A stretch of 64,000 nucleotides of DNA from CAZMGV01 sp964565925 (GTDB lineage: Bacteria > JAGRBM01 > JAHCIT01): assembly GCA_964565925.1 (NCBI GenBank), contig CAZMGV010000013.1, positions 73,636 to 137,635 of the forward strand, in the 5' to 3' direction. This document shows positions 40,901 through 47,890 of this stretch, in pieces (within the stretch, counting starts at the first letter, position 1; the number at the start of each line of letters is the position of its first letter). The translations under genes were made by a program, and so were the position numbers. The notes beneath the pieces are model-generated. The model searched no databases and had not been told where the DNA came from. It worked only from the letters and a program-made list of their open reading frames with translations.

Positions 40901-41391
40901 ATCCCGTAGGTCTGCCAGCCGAGCTGCCAGGTACGCCGCCCGCCCGCGATCCAGTTGTCCAGCGTCACGCGCCGGGGGAACTGGTAGAAGTGGCGGCTGC
41001 ACCGGAGCACGGCCACCGCCGCGCGCGGAAGTTCCTCGGTCACCTTGACGACCGATGCCGACCATTCACGGAACTGGGCCGGGGTGATCTCTTCCGAGAG
41101 TTCCGACGCCGCGTTCACCACGTGGACGGCGATGTCGGAGTTCAGTTTGCCGGTATCGGCCGCCACCTGTGCGATGAGCGGCAGCATGTCGGCCGGGATA
41201 TTCAGGTGCGGGGCACGGGCGAGGTATTCAAAGGCCGCCCGGCGCGACGTGGCGTCGATCTTCTCGGCGCCGGCGAGGATCGCCGAGACTTTCGGCTCGG
41301 AAGGATCCAGATACGGGATCTCGATCCCCGACACGGTCTCCGACCGCGCCACGAGTATCTTCAGCCACTTGGAGTAGAGGAAGTCGTTCAC
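37957..41391 (-). CDS. Giant VWA-domain protein, CbbO/NorD type
   Basis: A 1144-residue protein whose C-terminal third is a von Willebrand A domain. MIDAS DMSAS lies at about residue 909 (LFLIDMSASTG), with MLSDGYPQDSDYG and TFCITVDKAGYDYL later. A Pro/Ala-rich insert splits the VWA start. The N-terminal ~400 residues are helical and make it much longer than NorD (~640) or CbbO (~780). These partner with MoxR-type ATPases to remodel a client enzyme (nitric oxide reductase or RuBisCO). The ATPase gene is just upstream, with a REP-like palindrome in the 55-bp gap. No candidate client enzyme is in the window. Confidence 0.9.
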   Translation of the reverse strand: MNDFLYSKWLKILVARSETVSGIEIPYLDPSEPKVSAILAGAEKIDATSRRAAFEYLARAPHLNIPADMLPLIAQVAADTGKLNSDIAVHVVNAASELSEEITPAQFREWSASVVKVTEELPRAAVAVLRCSRHFYQFPRRVTLDNWIAGGRRTWQLGWQTYGMLEMILDGAAEAASFLPDRSFQFWCETASRLAFRAGSLAQDFCGEPLDTKLPETIQSARLELLAAVATHHPEKFMEYRRLTADCIRRLSGKFRVIAPILAQLVLTSSEGCASVMRKMLATADDSDLAGPGDQRYEQVAAAARRIMQVSPQAALGLLESMAEVLRLVGPDEFTQWVEDGERLLAGSPVRAEAHFKLSSKSARASLEAYVQGVRFEEITRSLRLYAQGLTGREIPLVPLDWQKGKLLPTTDGEKIYLPALVFEHGSRDANRRVFRVMCAHQCGFFEFGTFEFQLQKMAKLRSWIIKVTDYSKGGPIGGSDLDKFFVQFPRMQLAKDLFLLLENYRIDEAIIANYPGLRDDIGWLRTTELARRSLTGGVGERRFTPVGALVELAVHLSLGRETLVAEGETDETMTPERMEIEEQFQNLRAMFVELKRPDTTVEHSAVKTAEIYRLFSMLLDTRVSQQIEDELAEGEEATGEMTEEAGEAGEPDPDQPMANAPPRSGKGPDRKAPDFDGDYDKAEPVRFHGELNPEEIQRRFQADGAIDIVKRLMGTIEMMKPEEIASWLGDDELSFLPMGPDEEAGGQGLFASMFDMDRVKQTAREHPDQIPELLQEFQQEIKRMARLDTLDERYDDAFRYDEWDHKLSDYRHAWCTVREKTVDNENTEFVDRALAENAGLISKVIRQFEAIRPELLKKEYRLPDGEEIDLNTVVEAIADKRQGLPMPERIYTQRRKQEREVAALFLIDMSASTGEKVPDDEQPPAPTMAASAAAPKPDSKEATTGLWSDPRFGNLPASPVQEGAFAAKKTVLDLQKEALVVMSQALNYLGDDYAIYGFSGYGRDRVDVYKVKEFGEAYSEKVKGKIGGIKPQQSTRMGAAIRHSIEKLRGMEARYRTLIMLSDGYPQDSDYGEDRTDENYSLLDTRLALEEATRAGVHTFCITVDKAGYDYLKQMCPEDAYLVIDRIRDLPVVLPRVYRSITR

Positions 41392-41416
41392 TCGGTTACC
41401 GTTTCGCCCGTCCCTT

Positions 41417-41441
41417 GTGGTTCGACAGGCTCACCACGAAC
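41417..41441. repeat. REP-like short palindrome
   Basis: The 25-bp sequence, starting GTGGTTCGACAGG and ending CACCACGAAC, folds as overlapping short stems (GTGGT/ACCAC or GTTCG/CGAAC). It resembles a GTTCGACAGGCTCACCACGAAC-like palindrome family common between genes of many bacteria. It lies between the ATPase and VWA genes of one transcript. Confidence 0.6.
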
Positions 41442-41446
41442 GAAGG

Positions 41447-42307
41447 TCAACCCATCACGGCGGCGGCGAGGTCTTCAAGCGCCGTCTGCACATCGGGGTC
41501 GTCCGTCAGCGCTTCGGTGAGCGCCATCCGCACGGCGCGCCGCGCGCTGATGCCGCCCGCCATGAGCTTGCCGGCATAGATAAGGAGGCGGGTGGATACG
41601 CCTTCTTCGAGACCCTGGTGCTTGAGGTTCCTGACCTTGGCGCCCAGCCGGGCGAGCCGCTCGGCGTCGGCTTTCGGGACACCCGTCTCGTGGGCTATGA
41701 TCTCGGTCTCGGCACCCTCCGGCGGGAAGCCGAACTCGATAGCCACGAACCGCTGGCGGGTGGACTGCTTCAGATTCTTGAACACCGACTGGTAGCCCGG
41801 GTTGTAGGAGACCACGAGCAGGAAGTCGGGGTGCGCCTCGATGATCGTGCCCTTCTTGTCCAGCGGGAGCATCCGGCGGTGGTCGGTGAGCGGATGGATG
41901 AGGACCGTCGTGTCCTTGCGGGCCTCGACCACCTCGTCGAGGTAGCAGATGGCGCCCATCTCGACCGCCTTGGTGAGCGGGCCGGGAGCCCAGACCGTCT
42001 CGTCCCCCTTCATGAGGAACTTGCCGACCAGGTCGCTCGCCGTGAGGTCTTCGTGGCAGGCGACGGTGATGAGCGGGACGTTCTTGCCCTTGGACGCCTG
42101 CTGGAGCTTCCACGCCATGTACTCGACGAAGCGGGTCTTGCCGCAGCCGGTGGGGCCCTTGAGAAGTACCGGGAGTTTCGCCTTGTAGGCGGCCTCGAAC
42201 AGCTGCACCTCGTCGCCGATGGCGCGGTAGTACGGCTCTTCGGCGAAGGAGTATTCCTTGTAGTCGATTTCGGCGGCGGACCGGGAAGTGGACAGCGGCG
42301 TGGGCAT
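41447..42307 (-). CDS. MoxR-type AAA+ ATPase, CbbQ/NorQ family
   Basis: A 286-residue AAA+ protein. Walker A GPTGCGKT is at residues 51-58; Walker B is in CYLDEVVEARKD; sensor elements lie in FKNLKQSTRQRF and beyond. CbbQ/NorQ proteins form hexamers that use ATP with a VWA partner to activate a metalloenzyme or RuBisCO. I chose the ATG at 42307; the upstream frame to 42529 runs into low-complexity sequence. It is the first gene of a two-gene operon with the giant VWA protein. Confidence 0.93.
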   Translation of the reverse strand: MPTPLSTSRSAAEIDYKEYSFAEEPYYRAIGDEVQLFEAAYKAKLPVLLKGPTGCGKTRFVEYMAWKLQQASKGKNVPLITVACHEDLTASDLVGKFLMKGDETVWAPGPLTKAVEMGAICYLDEVVEARKDTTVLIHPLTDHRRMLPLDKKGTIIEAHPDFLLVVSYNPGYQSVFKNLKQSTRQRFVAIEFGFPPEGAETEIIAHETGVPKADAERLARLGAKVRNLKHQGLEEGVSTRLLIYAGKLMAGGISARRAVRMALTEALTDDPDVQTALEDLAAAVMG

Positions 42308-42482
42308 CGGGGTGGTTTCCTTACGGGCTGCTGTCTCGGACCGGGGGCGAACCCGGCGCGGAGTACGGCGCCCTGGGATCCAGCGTAGGGCGCACGGGCC
42401 ATACGCGGCAAGCGGACAGGACAGTAGAACGTCAGCCGGAAGGTGACAGGAGATCACCCCAGTAGAACAGTGAGTTTTGTCC

Positions 42483-42511
42483 TTTACCTTTGGGCTGACA
42501 GTAAATATACT
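42483..42511 (+). promoter_or_regulatory. Promoter of the toxin-antitoxin pair
   Basis: TTTACC (42483-42488) and TATACT (42506-42511) are 17 bp apart. The predicted start point falls one or two bases before the GTG at 42519, so the toxin message may be leaderless. No ribosome binding site precedes that GTG. Confidence 0.5.
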
Positions 42512-42518
42512 ATCACAC

Positions 42519-42842
42519 GTGCGGATCATTCAGCTCGATCAGTTCCGGAAAGAGATTATGGAGTTCCCGGTGGAGACCCGCGAGGATATCTTCTCGCTGA
42601 TTTCGCGATTTGCACAGGGCGGGACGATGAGCCGGAAGGAATTCAAGACGTTCGCTATTGATCGCCAGACAAAGATTCAGGAATTCCGGGTGAAGGACCA
42701 CCGGGGTAACTGGAGAGCGATCTCGACAATTATCCGGAACGGAGACCTCGTGCTGGTCCATGCCTTCCACAAGAAGTCGCAGGAGCTTCAGGGTCGCGAG
42801 AAGGAAACCATCCGGCTCAGGATACGGAGAATCAAACCATGA
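42519..42842 (+). CDS. RelE/HigB-like toxin (phage Gp49-like family)
   Basis: A 107-residue basic protein if started at the GTG; TTG at 42477 and ATG at 42558 are alternatives. The pattern FRVKDHRGNWRAISTIIRNGDLVLVHAFHKKSQEL matches the Gp49/HigB-2 RelE-superfamily toxins, which cut mRNA at the ribosome. The toxin gene precedes the antitoxin gene and overlaps it by four bases, the reverse of classic relBE and typical of higBA-type order. Confidence 0.85.
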   Translation: MRIIQLDQFRKEIMEFPVETREDIFSLISRFAQGGTMSRKEFKTFAIDRQTKIQEFRVKDHRGNWRAISTIIRNGDLVLVHAFHKKSQELQGREKETIRLRIRRIKP

Positions 42843-43126
42843 AGAAAGAGAAACTGGTACCGCAGAATCTGGAAGAAGTCGCCCGAGACTGGGGGATCGA
42901 CTACCAGGTATTCCGGGTGAAATCGGAACTGGTCGGTACGATCAAACATTACTGTTCGGAACACGGAATCAGCCAGCGCAAGCTGGCTGGCATGGTGCCC
43001 GGTCTCACGCAGGACCGCGTTTCCCGGATATTTTCCGGGCAAGTGGGGCATATGACCGTGGACAAGCTGATCGAGATCTGTTCGGCGCTTCAGTTCAAGA
43101 TTTCACTCAAGGCGAAGGCGGCCTGA
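42839..43126 (+). CDS. XRE-family antitoxin
   Basis: A 95-residue protein with a helix-turn-helix in the middle (GISQRKLAGMVPGLTQDRVSRIFSG) and a final helix (TVDKLIEICSALQFKI). This is the XRE-type fold of HigA-like antitoxins, which bind the toxin and repress the shared promoter. Start ATG overlaps the toxin stop (ATGA). A ~108-bp gap then leads to the topoisomerase gene on the same strand. Confidence 0.87.
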   Translation: MKKEKLVPQNLEEVARDWGIDYQVFRVKSELVGTIKHYCSEHGISQRKLAGMVPGLTQDRVSRIFSGQVGHMTVDKLIEICSALQFKISLKAKAA

Positions 43127-43234
43127 CAGTCCCCGCCGTTTGACCCTTCCGCCCGATGGGGTATGAATAACGGCTCATTCCCGCGCGGCACGGCTTGAGG
43201 GCTACCAGGCACCGCCGGGAGAGACCCATCCGTC

Positions 43235-44389
43235 ATGGCTAAAAAGAAGAAAACCGACACCGGAACGATCACCGCCAGCACGCGGCCCAAAAAGCCGACG
43301 CCTGAAGGCAAGAAGATGATCGCGCAGATGGAGGACAAGAGCCAGGGGATCTACCAGACGATCCTGAAAAACCGCGCGCCCAAGATGAAGTTTCCCATGC
43401 GGTCGCTCTCCAACGTCTCGTTCAGCAAGAAGATGGGCCACTTCGTCATGAAGGGCAAAGAGATCGAGCGGACCATGTCCGTCAACACGATCAAGACCTT
43501 CGCCCAGACGCTGCGCATGCTGGCGCTCTCCAAGGAACTGATCGAGACCCGCGACTTCGCCACCAAACGAGACGCCTACTACCAGACCAAGAACTGGGGC
43601 GAGGCCGGCTGCCACGAGCAGTCCGAGTCCGACACGATCATGGACGACCTCGAAGGGCTGTTCGGGGTGAACAAGGAACAGCTCGGGTTCCGCCCGGACG
43701 AGCACGGCGGCAGCGTGAGCGGCCAGCTGACGGTCATCGAGACGGACGCTGAAACCGGCCGCCAGAACCGGATCGACTGCACGCAGTACATCAAGGGTTC
43801 CTACGCGATCCCCAGTTCCGTGGAGGACCTCGGTTTCGAGTCCGACGCCAAGTTCATTCTCGCCATCGAGACGTCCGGTATGTTCGAGCGCCTCAACGAG
43901 CACAAGTTCTGGCAGAAGCGCAAATGCATCCTCGTCTCCATGCAGGGCGTGCCGTCGCGCTCGGTCCGCCGGTTTACCCGCCGGGTGGCCGACAAGTTCA
44001 AGCTGCCCGTCTACGTGTTCACCGACGGCGATCCCTACGGTTATGCCAACATCTACCGGACCCTGAAGGTGGGCTCGGGCAACAACGCGCACCTGAACGA
44101 ATATTTCTGCGTGCCGAATGCGAGCTACCTCGGTGTCACGCCGGACGACATCGACACCTACAAGCTGCCGACGCACCCGCTAAAGGAAGTCGACATCAAG
44201 CGCGCCCGCGACGCCATCAAGAACGACCCGTTCTTCCAGGAGCACAAGGACTGGGCGGCCGCCGTCGAGAAGATGCTCAAGAAGGGCCAGCGCGTCGAGC
44301 AGCAGGCGCTCTCCAAGCACGGCCTCAACTTCGTGATCGACACCTACCTGCCGGAGAAGCTGGAACACCCGAAGAAGTTTTTGTCGTAG
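43235..44389 (+). CDS. top6A: Topoisomerase VI subunit A (Top6A/Spo11-like), orphan
   Basis: A 384-residue protein matching archaeal topoisomerase VI A along its length. A basic N-terminus is followed by the winged-helix region with the DNA-cleaving tyrosine in TKRDAYYQTKNW (Tyr115/116). The Toprim domain has E212 (FILAIETSGMFERL) and D264-x-D266 (YVFTDGDPYGYANIY), then FLGVT-like and KLPTHPLKEVDIKRA segments, and ends with EQQALSKHGLNF. All catalytic residues are kept. In archaea the A subunit works with a GHKL ATPase B subunit, usually adjacent, but none is in this window. The enzyme is rare in bacteria. Its neighbours are a toxin-antitoxin pair and, convergently 12 bp away, nrtD. Confidence 0.92.
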   Translation: MAKKKKTDTGTITASTRPKKPTPEGKKMIAQMEDKSQGIYQTILKNRAPKMKFPMRSLSNVSFSKKMGHFVMKGKEIERTMSVNTIKTFAQTLRMLALSKELIETRDFATKRDAYYQTKNWGEAGCHEQSESDTIMDDLEGLFGVNKEQLGFRPDEHGGSVSGQLTVIETDAETGRQNRIDCTQYIKGSYAIPSSVEDLGFESDAKFILAIETSGMFERLNEHKFWQKRKCILVSMQGVPSRSVRRFTRRVADKFKLPVYVFTDGDPYGYANIYRTLKVGSGNNAHLNEYFCVPNASYLGVTPDDIDTYKLPTHPLKEVDIKRARDAIKNDPFFQEHKDWAAAVEKMLKKGQRVEQQALSKHGLNFVIDTYLPEKLEHPKKFLS

Positions 44390-44401
44390 GTTTCCGGGCG
44401 T

Positions 44402-45277
44402 TTATCCCCGCGCTTCCACAGTCCCGGTCGTAACCACTGGCGCCGCCACCGGCTTGAGCAGGGCGGCGGGGGTGCGCGGGGCGTTGCGGCGGTTCTCGGT
44501 TTCAAAGAGATATTTGAGCAGCTTCGAGCGGTAGCCGTTGAACTCCGGGTTCGAGGCCAGTTCGAGCCGGGGGCGGGGGCGGGCGAGTCCGACCGTCAGG
44601 ATGTCGGCGATCGTGGCCGACGGGCCGTTGCTCATCATGATCACGCGGTCGGAGAGCAGCACCGCCTCTTCCACGTCGTGGGTGATCATGACGGCGGTGT
44701 TGCCCAGCCGGGCGTGAATTTCCATCACCGTGTCCTGCAGGTGGGCGCGGGTGAGCGCGTCCAGCGCGCCGAACGGCTCGTCCATCAGAAGCACCTTGGG
44801 CTCCATCGACAGTGCCCTTGCTATTCCCACCCGCTGCTTCATGCCGCCCGAGATCTCGCCCGGTTTCTTGTGAGCGGCTTCGAGCATGTGGACCAGATCG
44901 AGGTTGTGCAGCGTCCACTCGTCACGTTCCGCCGGCGATTTTTTCCGGGCGAACACCGTATCGACCGCGAGCCGGACGTTTTCGTAGACCGTCAGCCAGG
45001 GCAGCAGCGAATGGTTCTGGAAGACGATCGCCCGCTCGGGGCCGGGGGAGGTCACTTCGCGGTCTTCGAGCAGCACGCCGCCCCGGGTCACCGGCGAGAG
45101 TCCGGCGATGGCGTGCAGGATCGTCGTCTTGCCGCAGCCCGAATGGCCGATGATCGAGACGAATTCGCCCTTCTTGATATGGAACGTGACGTCGTCGACG
45201 GCGAGGTAGTTCCCCTGCGGCGTCTCGAAACTCACCTGCAGGTTCTCGACACTCAGGTATTTGTCCGGGTTGAGCAT
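44402..45277 (-). CDS. nrtD: Nitrate-type ABC transporter, ATP-binding subunit
   Basis: A 291-residue ABC ATPase. Walker A GHSGCGKTT is at residues 44-52, the ABC signature SGGMKQRVGIARAL, and Walker B KVLLMDEPFGALDALTR. It belongs to the nitrate/taurine importer group (NrtD/SsuB/TauB-like). Its place after an NrtA-like binding protein and a permease sets the likely substrate as nitrate/nitrite. It ends 12 bp from the convergent topoisomerase gene. Confidence 0.92.
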   Translation of the reverse strand: MLNPDKYLSVENLQVSFETPQGNYLAVDDVTFHIKKGEFVSIIGHSGCGKTTILHAIAGLSPVTRGGVLLEDREVTSPGPERAIVFQNHSLLPWLTVYENVRLAVDTVFARKKSPAERDEWTLHNLDLVHMLEAAHKKPGEISGGMKQRVGIARALSMEPKVLLMDEPFGALDALTRAHLQDTVMEIHARLGNTAVMITHDVEEAVLLSDRVIMMSNGPSATIADILTVGLARPRPRLELASNPEFNGYRSKLLKYLFETENRRNAPRTPAALLKPVAAPVVTTGTVEARG

Positions 45278-45311
45278 GCTTGGACTCCTTTACGTTTGTG
45301 CGCCGGAAGTG

Positions 45312-46211
45312 TCAGTAGGCGAAACGCCGGGCCACCAGCAGCAGCGCCTGTTCCAGCAGCAGCCCGATGGATCCGACGATGAAGATCGCGATGATGATGT
45401 GCTCGACGTTCAGGTTGTTCCACTCGTCCCAGACCCAGAACCCCAGCCCCACGCCGCCCGTGAGCATCTCGGAGGCGACGATCACGAGCCAGGCGACGCC
45501 GATCGACAGCCGCACGCCCGTGATGATGTGCGGCAGCACCGCCGGGAACAGGATTTTCCGGGTGACCTGCCATTCCGAAAGGTTCAGGATCTTCGCGACG
45601 TTCAGATAGTCCTGCGGGACCAGTTTCACGCCCATCGAGGTGTTCAGGATCATCGGCCAGATGCTCGAGATGAAAATCACCCAGATGGCGGCGGGCTGCG
45701 CCGCCTTGAAAACGAGCAGCCCGATGGGGAGCCACGCGAGCGGCGACACCGGGCGTAAAAGCCCTATTACCGGTGCCGCCAGCCGGCTGAGCGCGTCCGA
45801 ACGGCCGAGAATGAATCCGGCCGGAATCCCGACGAGCGCCGCCATGCCGAAACCCATCCCGACACGCCGGAGCGAGTTCAGGATGTTCCAGAAAATCCCC
45901 TGATCGTTGGGGCCCTTGCGGTAAAACGGATCGCTGAACAGTTCGACGGCCGAGTGCCAGGTCTTGAGCGGCCCCGGAAGTTCGTGGCGTCCGGCGGAGA
46001 CGGCGCCCCAGACGCAGACGAATAGGAAAAGCCCCGCGGCCGGCAGGACGAGCGATCCGGCGAACTCCCGCAGGATACCGAAGGCCCGTTTCACCGGGGC
46101 CGGGAAATCCGGGGGCGGCGCGTAGACGGGAGGCAAGGTCTTGAGCGCCGGGGCAGGGCGGGTGCTGCCCCGGTCTGTATCGGTTTCGATCGCTGCGAGT
46201 GCCGGTTTCAT
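45312..46211 (-). CDS. nrtB: Nitrate-type ABC transporter, permease subunit
   Basis: A 299-residue BPD-type permease with about six membrane segments. The EAA-like cytoplasmic loop ILNLSEWQVTRKILFPAVLP contacts the ATPase. The ATG at 46211 is chosen because AGGAGG lies 7 bases upstream; the frame can also start 24 bases earlier. The N-terminus is a Pro-rich cytosolic extension. It lies between nrtA and nrtD in one operon. Confidence 0.92.
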   Translation of the reverse strand: MKPALAAIETDTDRGSTRPAPALKTLPPVYAPPPDFPAPVKRAFGILREFAGSLVLPAAGLFLFVCVWGAVSAGRHELPGPLKTWHSAVELFSDPFYRKGPNDQGIFWNILNSLRRVGMGFGMAALVGIPAGFILGRSDALSRLAAPVIGLLRPVSPLAWLPIGLLVFKAAQPAAIWVIFISSIWPMILNTSMGVKLVPQDYLNVAKILNLSEWQVTRKILFPAVLPHIITGVRLSIGVAWLVIVASEMLTGGVGLGFWVWDEWNNLNVEHIIIAIFIVGSIGLLLEQALLLVARRFAY

Positions 46212-46248
46212 GAAATTACCTCCTGGGTCGCTCATGGTTGCCGGGGTT

Positions 46249-47544
46249 TTACCCGTGGACGGGGAACCCGGCCGCGTAGGCCGCGGGGTTCTTGCCGTCC
46301 CATACGACGCCGTCCATCAGTTTCGAGCTGCGCATCGGGTCCTTGGGCACCGCGATCTTGAGCTGCGTGGCGGCCTGCGTGTACAGGTCGATCTGGTTCA
46401 CCTTCTTGGCGACAGCCAGATAGTCCGGATCGGCCTTGAGCAGTCCCCAGCGCTTGTGCTGCGTGAGGAACCACATGCCGTCGGAGAGCCACGGGAAGCT
46501 GACCGCTCCCTCGTCGAAGAACTTCATGTAGTCGGGGTCCTTGCGTACCGGTGCGCCCAGCCCGTCGTCGTATTCGCCCTGGAACCGGCCGGTGATCGCT
46601 TCCTTGTCGGTGTTCACATACGATTTGGCGGAGATGATCTCGGCTACCTTGGCGCGGTTTGCCATCGTGTCGATGTAACGGGCCGCATCCAGCACCGCCA
46701 TGATCAGCGCCCGCGTGCTGTTGGGGTTCTTCTTCACAAAGTCTGCGGATGTGCCGAGGACTTTCTCGGGATGGTCCTTCCAGATCCCCTGCGTCGTCGT
46801 CGCCGTGAAGCCGATCTTGTCGATCACCGCGCGGGCGTTCCACGGCTCGCCGACGCAGAAGCCGTCCATATTGCCAATGCGCATGTTGGCCACCATCTGG
46901 GGCGGCGGGACGACGATCGCCTTGACGTCGGTGAAGGGATTAATCCCGTTGGCCGCGAGCCAGTAGTAGAGCCACATGGCGTGCGTGCCGGTGGGGAAGG
47001 TCTGCGCGAAGGTGTATTCGCGGTCCTTCTTCATCACGGCGGTTTTCAGTTTCGCGCCGTCGGTGACTCCGGCGTCTTTGAGCTGGCTGGAGAGGGTGAT
47101 CGCCTGCCCGTTGCGGTTCAGGCTCATCAGGACGGCCATGTCCTTCTGGGGACCTCCGATCCCCACCGTGAGGCCATACACCATTCCATAAAGCACATGA
47201 GCGGCGTCCAGCTCCCCGTTGGTGAGCTTGTCGCGTACTGCGGCCCAGGAGGCTTCCTTCGACGGCGTGATCTTGATGCCGTATTTCTTGTCGAACCCGA
47301 GTTCCGACGCGATCACCACGGACGCGCAGTCGGTGAGCGGAATGAAGCCGACGGTGAGATCGGTTTTCTCGGGCGCGTCGCTGCCGGCGGCCCACGCCTT
47401 CGAGCGTATCCCGGCCGGCACGAGCGACAGGATCGCCGCGCCCTGCAGGGCCGTGCCGGCCGCCTTCATGAACTTGCGGCGGCTGAAACCCGAGGGGCTG
47501 CCTGCTGATCTGCCTGCTGATCTGGTGGTGTGTTTTTTGCGCAT
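46249..47544 (-). CDS. nrtA: Nitrate-type ABC transporter, substrate-binding protein
   Basis: A 431-residue periplasmic binding protein with a twin-arginine signal (SRRKFMK at residues 21-27, then a hydrophobic AAGTALQGAAILSLVPAG). The mature part has the NrtA features VGFIPLTDCASVVIASELGF, a GPQKDMAVLMSLNRNGQAI segment and NMDGFCVGEPW. It captures nitrate or nitrite for NrtB/NrtD. AGGAG lies 7 bases before the ATG; the longer frame upstream overlaps the leader hairpins. Expression is probably controlled by the sigma-54 promoter and attenuator upstream. Confidence 0.94.
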   Translation of the reverse strand: MRKKHTTRSAGRSAGSPSGFSRRKFMKAAGTALQGAAILSLVPAGIRSKAWAAGSDAPEKTDLTVGFIPLTDCASVVIASELGFDKKYGIKITPSKEASWAAVRDKLTNGELDAAHVLYGMVYGLTVGIGGPQKDMAVLMSLNRNGQAITLSSQLKDAGVTDGAKLKTAVMKKDREYTFAQTFPTGTHAMWLYYWLAANGINPFTDVKAIVVPPPQMVANMRIGNMDGFCVGEPWNARAVIDKIGFTATTTQGIWKDHPEKVLGTSADFVKKNPNSTRALIMAVLDAARYIDTMANRAKVAEIISAKSYVNTDKEAITGRFQGEYDDGLGAPVRKDPDYMKFFDEGAVSFPWLSDGMWFLTQHKRWGLLKADPDYLAVAKKVNQIDLYTQAATQLKIAVPKDPMRSSKLMDGVVWDGKNPAAYAAGFPVHG

Positions 47545-47575
47545 CGGTAGTTCTCCTGGTTTCATCCAAAATCTG

Positions 47576-47654
47576 AAGGCGCCCGTCGCAGCGAAACTGT
47601 TTCGCGCGTCCGGACGCCTTTGTCCTTCGACCTGGAGGCCCGTCATTGGACCTC
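47576..47654 (-). promoter_or_regulatory. ANTAR-type antitermination leader of the nrt operon (two hairpins)
   Basis: Read on the minus strand, hairpin P1 (47654-47635) has a 7-bp stem (one G-U) and the hexaloop AAUGAC. A at loop position 1 and G at position 4 is the pattern recognised by ANTAR-domain proteins. A second, larger hairpin (47620-47576) has a 10-bp outer stem, AAGGCGTCCG with CGGGCGCCTT, enclosing an inner GCGAAA/TTTCGC stem. It is followed by a weak T-run (ATTTTGG) and then the nrtA ribosome site. This looks like a conditional terminator as in Klebsiella nasF/NasR. No ANTAR protein is in the window. Confidence 0.65.
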
Positions 47655-47708
47655 GCGGTTTGATCTGCTGGTTACCGTCGCGCCTGCGCGAGCGGCTTAC
47701 CGGTCTAA

Positions 47709-47726
47709 GAGCAATAGGTGTGCCAA
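47709..47726 (-). promoter_or_regulatory. Sigma-54 promoter of nrtABD
   Basis: The minus strand reads TTGGCACACCTATTGCTC, with the invariant GG and GC spaced by exactly 10 bases and TTGGCAC and TTGC elements intact. The predicted start point near 47699 gives a leader of about 155 nt containing the two hairpins. Binding sites for an activator such as NtrC are not obvious upstream. Confidence 0.85.
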
Positions 47727-47890
47727 CAGGTTTGTGTGCGATATTCGCGGGGATTCCGGCCGAAATGGCGGTGGAAACAATGTTTGCGGGACAGACCGAA
47801 TGATGAAGCTGCGGGCAGGCGGTGTGTCAGATGCTTGAACCAGCGGCAAGGATAGGGCCGCCGTCACAACCGGATTGCCTTATTAAGCAG

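Noticed and set aside
39325..41520. 731-codon plus-strand frame opposite the VWA gene
   Set aside because: Antisense shadow of the VWA protein; no ribosome site and biased composition typical of GC-rich shadows.
37957..44389. Reading the ATPase/VWA, toxin-antitoxin and Top6A genes as one defence island
   Set aside because: The ATPase/VWA pair is on the opposite strand and fits an enzyme-activation system; no nuclease, sensor or mobile-element signature ties the group together. Chance proximity is simpler.
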